Shown here: positions 59,395-64,000 of the stretch, one piece after another
Layout of the letters: the number at the start of each line of letters is the position of its first letter
How positions within the stretch are numbered: position 1 is the stretch's first letter
Source: Isoetes taiwanensis
Taxonomy: Eukaryota; Streptophyta; Lycopodiopsida; Isoetales; Isoetaceae
NCBI GenBank assembly: GCA_021234155.1
Contig: JAJEKV010000016.1
Coordinates: forward strand, 21,990,988 to 22,054,987
Reading direction: 5' to 3'
Length of the DNA stretch: 64,000 nt
Position numbers and translations under genes: made by a program
Notes under the pieces: generated by a model
Database searches by the model: none
Seen by the model: only the letters and a program-made list of their open reading frames with translations
What the model was told of the DNA's origin: nothing

Positions 59395-60075
59395 TAGCTG
59401 CTATAGATCAGGACAGATCTATCAGCAGATCCATCAGCAGATTATTCAAAGGGGTTTTGTAAATGATACGGTGGTGGGACATACTCTCATTGACATGTAT
59501 GCTCAATGTGGACACATGGAGGATGTCAGAAAAGCCTTTGATGACTTTATTGACAGGCTGATGCAAGATCCGGGATCAATTACTGCAGGATATGCCCACT
59601 CTGGCAATGCTTTGTTTTGCTTTGAAATGCGCCCAGAGGATGCAACATGAAGGCATACAACCAGATAAATTCATTTTGTGAGCAGGCATGTTGCAAATGC
59701 TGCTGCCATAGGCAGAACCATCCTAGATGATACAATGTGGACTGCGTTCTGAAGACCTTGCCATACAAAATGTGGAAAATAAAAAAACACAAAAGGCTTT
59801 TGACCAATTGTCAAACCAGGATGTACGATCCTGGGGCACGTTGATTGTCAGATATTCTCAGCGTGGTCAATGCTTTCATGCTCTAAAATGTTTTTGGTAA
59901 CATGTTGGATGAGAAAATAGTCCCTGACAAAGTGATATAGTGCAAGCTAAATGTATTTATAAAATAATGAACTTCAATTGGATCTTTTCTCGAGGAATGC
60001 ACTGATTAAAGCGCAAAGGTAGATATTGTGTCATGGGCTACAATTATTGCAAGTTATGCTCAACATGGTGAGAAC
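59395..60075 (+). pseudogene. PPR protein fragments (PLS type)
   Basis: 59419-59547 reads IYQQIHQQIIQRGFVNDT, then VVGHTLIDMYAQCGHMEDV and RKAFDD, a classic PPR L/S motif pair. Further scraps follow in other frames: AGYAHSGNA (about 59587), QDVRSWGTLIVRYSQRGQ (about 59820-59870) and VDIVSWATIIASYAQHGE (60019-60073). PLS-class PPR proteins bind organelle transcripts for RNA editing. Stops and shifts make this a dead fragment. It runs directly into the helicase-like remnant. Confidence 0.85.
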
Positions 60076-60129
60076 TAGAAGTAGCTATATCGTTATACAA
60101 GGTCTAGAGGCACTGGCTGATGCTCCATG

Positions 60130-61389
60130 TATTACATTGATAAGTCTGCAAGAAAAAACAGGTAAAGAAAAGGGCCCCTTACGAAAATTCAGGTTGGAGG
60201 TAGAAGGCAAAACCAATCTTAAACCAAATGATATAGTTCTTCTGGCAACAGTAGGGTCTACCGACCTGGTGGACTTCCTGCAGTTTAAAGAGCATTATAC
60301 TCTAGCTTTATTACATGGAGAGATTCATGAGAATGGTAAGGATGCAGTAGAAGACACAAAGTTGTTGAGGGCTGATGTTTATGCTCCCATTGATGGCATT
60401 GAGTATAAACAGTTACTAAGTCCTACTCGCACATGTCATGTTATTTATTTAACTACTTTGGCAACTGCATTACGTACATGGGAAGCCCTGCATCAAGCCT
60501 TTGAGTTTACCGGGAATAACAAATCCATCATCGACGGTTTTTTATATCAAGAGAAACAGGTGAAACCTATACTTGTCATAATGTTAATTAAGGTTTTATA
60601 AACTTTTGTGCACTTATTAAGCAACAATTTAGCATGACATGTATAATCTTATGCATATAGCTTGTTAAAGTTTTCTAATATACAACCTTTTGCTTACAAA
60701 TTCAGCAACAATTTAGCTTTGAAGCAGATGTTAACTGTGAGAATTCTGTCCTTGCTCCTACTGATTACAAGTTCAATGACTCTCAAACGAATGCAATTTC
60801 AAATACGGTTTCTGGACTTGTTAACAATGAGAGACCATATGTTAGGCTTTGTCCAGGGTCGCCTTGGCAACGGTAAGACTACTATGCTTGTGGGGATGAT
60901 AAAAGCATTTTGCACTATAAAGAAGCTGCGGCTTATGTCTGCTCCAACAAATACTGCTATATGTGAAGTTCTTAACAAGTTTTCTAGAATCGAAATCAGT
61001 CCGATCAGGCGACATTTTGCTTTTTGGGAAACAAAGAAAGACTTCCTGTTGAAGATCTGTCACATGTATTTCTTCCAGATAGGGTTAAACGGTTGCTGGA
61101 CATCCTTCATCCTACCTTTGGTTATAGGCACAAGATTATGTCCATGCTTGACTTTCTAGAAAATGCACAAGAAATGCAAGAGCAGTTCCTAGCCTGCAGT
61201 AACAATCATGTCAGCTTTTCTTCAGTTTTGAAAAAGTTAAAATTCTTGGGACAGGAGCTGGTGGTGGATGTTGAGATTGCTTGCTCTGATCTGCCGAGCA
61301 AGTTCCTTAAATCCACAGGCATACTATCAGCTAAAGACATCTTATCAAATATACATCTCACAACAAGGTGCAATCATAGTAGCACATGA
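60130..61389 (+). pseudogene. SEN1/UPF1-type superfamily 1 helicase remnant
   Basis: An open exon to about 60558 reads GPLRKFRLEVEGKTNLKPND, then IEYKQLLSPTRTCHVIYLTT and LATALRTWEAL, like the pre-helicase region of plant SEN1-like proteins. A GT..AG intron (about 60559-60705) joins a second exon (QFSFEADVNCEN..., FNDSQTNAIS). The Walker A region is at about 60850-60885: one frame gives VRLCPGS and another QGRLGNGKTTMLVGMIKAF, where GPPGTGKT is expected, so the loop is altered and frameshifted. SAPTNTAICEVLNKF and LPVEDLSHVFLPDRVKRLLD follow in different frames, ending at 61389. Helicase motifs after Ia are missing. It is an inactive truncated copy. Confidence 0.7.
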
Positions 61390-62480
61390 ATTCTAAGATT
61401 TTGTTTTCTAATTCCATCAGCCATCTTCCATGCTGCCTAAACTTTCACATTGGATAAACTTACTGTTGCCACACTCATAAGACCTGTCAGAATGGCAATA
61501 CATGTTATGTCAAAAGTGGCATGCTTATGTTGCATTGCTACAAAAAGTTCCGAATAATTTTGAAACGGCCTCACTGCATTTCATGATGCATTTCATGAAA
61601 CACAAATGCTTCGACATGGCATATCCATACGTGCCTGTCTCACGGAAGTAAAGCCTCAGGTCTTACCAGATTAGTACATCGATGAATTAATTTTCCCGTG
61701 TGAAGTCTTCTAACTTGACACATTGTGAAGTCTTCTAACTTGACACATGCATGAAGAACACAAACAAAGATTAATGTGTCTGTAATATAATGCTCTTTCA
61801 TAGCCTCAAGCAACTGGCGTGCCTAATATTCCCATACAACCTTTGATTTGTTGCAGCTGTTAAATATTTTCAGGCATCTTCCGGAAAGGATTTGTTGCAT
61901 AGCTAGTTAAAATTTTCTCCTGGAATTTATTTAATAAACAAGTTATTTGATGCCAAAAAAAAAAAAAAAAAAAAGAAGATCCTCGGCCGGGCTTTCGTCT
62001 TGACCTCTCGCCATTATGGAAGCATTTCGTCTTATCGCTATGAAAGGATACATATTGCTTTTCTCATCAACCCAAAATCGAGCAGCAGTTTCAGCACTTT
62101 CCTTTTAACATGACTACGGTGAATCAAGTACTTGCTCAACATGGACGGAACTGGTAGGTAAGGAATCCATCTATTCTTCCTAGATATTCCATTAACCGGT
62201 AGAGCTTACATTGATGCTCATTATTCATATTAAAACATATTTATCGTCTTTGTTGAGGTAACCGTTCAAAAAGGCTGTCAGAAGGCAGAGGCTTCATGCC
62301 CTTTGTTATCGATAGTGCCAGAGGGATAGGTTTATTGGAAATCTTCTTGTCAAATGTATGGCAATTGTGGGAACTTAGATAATTGCTAAAACCGTTTTTG
62401 GTGTATATGTATAATAGGAATATATTCTTGGAATATTATGCTTGAGGGTTTATTCACGGTTTAGTTATGTTGAAAAGCTC
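61390..62480 (+). other. Flank with an A-tail at 61951-61975
   Basis: AATAAA at about 61932 lies 20 bases before a run of about 22 A, which could be the 3' end of a retroposed sequence that includes the decayed helicase, or of an unrecognised LINE. A GAAGTCTTCTAACTTGACAC unit is repeated directly near 61700 and 61728. Nothing else is assignable. Confidence 0.35.
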
Positions 62481-62770
62481 AAAACGTCTTTTGACAGAAT
62501 ATACAGGCGAGATCTTATCTCCTGGGATACGTGGTGCAGCATATGCACAGAATGGGCTTTGACACTGGTGCAATTAAATTATTTCATGACGTAATGCAAT
62601 TGGAAGAGCAAGTGCCAGACATAGTTACTTTTGTCAGTATATTTGATGCTTTGGGTACCCAAGCAGCCTTGGCTGAAAGGTAAGCAAGCTGCCATTCACT
62701 TGTCTTGGCAGGTACTTCAAATTGGACATATTTACATTGAGCTTCACCTCAATATGTACACCGTCTTGAG
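62480..62770 (+). pseudogene. PPR protein fragment
   Basis: The frames read AYAQNGLDTGAIKLFHD, then QVPDIVTFVSIFDALGTQAA and LAERGKQAA, matching PPR P1/L motifs (KLFxxMQ..PDxVTFVSILDAC...LAxGKQxH). It is separated from the fragments at 59.4-60.1 kb by the helicase remnant; both may come from one PPR gene or from separate copies. It is broken by frameshifts. Confidence 0.75.
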
Positions 62771-64000
62771 AGCCTTGATTTTGTCAGAATGGTATTTTGA
62801 CCTTATAGCGAGGAAATCACAAAAACTTGCCAAATGGAATTTCTAGAATTAAGGTATAAAGCATCCATAAACTCATAGATCTTTAATCTGCATCAATGGG
62901 AAGAGTTTCTCCATCTAATAAAAAGGTCTCTTCACTGAAGTAATATAACCCTTCTAATATCTTGTAGTTTAATTCACGATACACACACCTGGAAGGCCAT
63001 TGGCATCATCCCGATTTGTGCTTTTGGGCTTGAGAGAGTGAGTTTTGAAGATGTACACGCTTTTTAAAGGGCATAACTATCTAAGTTTAAGGCTTCATCG
63101 TGATTAGAAGAACATGTCCATTGCCATCGGCTATAACTCACCTGCATTTGGGGAGCCGGTGGCTTACCTTTCACGATGCGGGGAGTGTACACATTACCAC
63201 TCACGTGATACCATTGGATGAAAGCACTAGTGAGCAGGTACCAGCATGACTCATTTGTGCACACATGAACCTGGAGCGAACTGGATTATGAATTGAACCA
63301 TCTCAAATTAGGCTGCTGAGATGGTAGAAAAGAAGTCTATAGTGCCTGTAGATGATCTTACAGGAGATACCCTAGCAGGAATTCTGGCAGCTTTTCTATG
63401 TTTGGCTGTTTTTAATGAATGCAGCCTGGGGTACTAAAATAGGACGCTCACAACCAAGATAGAGATGTCCGCTCTTGGCTATCCAATCACAGAGAATTAC
63501 TTACCTGCCCATCAAAAACGTTTTTGATGGTGTGGAAAATATAGAGCATGTTGTCTCGCTTACTTGACTTCATACGATCTCCAACTTCACAATATAGGAG
63601 CATTTTACATTTACTGAAATTTGCACTGCAATCTATGGAGCTTCATTTTTAGTATTGATGTTTTTGCATATTAGTTTTGGGTTTCCTTCAACACCTTATT
63701 GATTGGGTTGTGATAATAGTACGGATATTTTAGATCCTATGAATATTTAAATTCGAGATTCAACGACTGCAATACAGGTTTTAGTCCACCATCACGCTTA
63801 GTTGGCGGTGACATAGATTACTGTTAACTGCTAATACAGCATTCATACTATAAAAGAACCATTAGACTATTTCAAGTAAGCCCCTTGGCATATCGCTAGA
63901 CATATAATTGGCTTGTCAGTATTCTAGATCATGTGATAGGGAGGATACCTTTGAAGTAGACTCCTCGCATTCATGGATATTAGAGTTTGGTTTTGCTACG
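62771..64000. other. Intergenic, nothing assignable
   Basis: No recognised gene or repeat. A minus-strand open frame at 63064-63264 has no domain. Confidence 0.4.

Overview
The window looks like nuclear DNA of a land plant with a large, repeat-rich genome. The evidence is GT..AG introns, some several kb long and filled with satellites; a POLTERGEIST-type protein phosphatase 2C; PPR gene fragments; and many degenerate retrotransposons (two L1-like LINEs, one LINE family with a pentanucleotide tail, one Ty1/copia end). A fern or another large-genome seed-free plant fits the repeat style, but that is inference; the sequence itself only supports 'land plant'. Overall coding density is very low.

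Layout. 0-5 kb: LINE and copia remnants plus a 1-kb GATTC-type array. 5-14 kb: mostly unassignable intergenic DNA with small hairpins and a few coding-like scraps near 11-12 kb. 14.2-15.4 kb: a second GATTC array that changes into a 10-bp-phased TTCnnGAA (heat-shock-element-like) array, then a tRNA-headed SINE-like unit. 15.4-21.9 kb: a candidate DNA transposon with short terminal inverted repeats and two convergent degenerate genes, one with a transposase-like core (HWHNDQ ... FFATSHGKG). 22.3-23.8 kb: a 1.5-kb polypurine tract interrupted by a 5'-truncated L1 LINE (23.8-26.2 kb) and resuming after it. 26.6-36.0 kb: a phase-consistent six-exon gene for a predicted 121-aa protein of unknown function; its third CDS-region intron holds a ~180-bp satellite inside a 1.3-kb tandem duplication. 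36-39.6 kb: intergenic. 39.6-42.5 kb (minus): an intact four-exon POL/PLL-like PP2C of 862 aa whose start codon overlaps a start-stop uORF (ATGTGATGG). 43.5-46 kb: small tandem and inverted repeats. 46.2-51.95 kb (minus): a full-length L1 LINE with a perfect 13-bp target-site duplication but broken ORFs. 52-57 kb: sparse, with one acidic/NLS-rich exon on the minus strand. 58.0-59.0 kb: URM1 (ubiquitin-like sulfur carrier), complete in four exons except for one extra G in a G6 run that takes the C-terminal Gly-Gly out of frame. 59.4-62.8 kb: PPR fragments and a decayed SEN1/UPF1-type helicase.

The only genes that look plainly cellular are the PP2C, URM1 and the unknown 121-aa gene. They do not form an operon or obvious pathway; they are islands in repeat DNA. 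The least explained structure is the 15.4-21.9 kb element.
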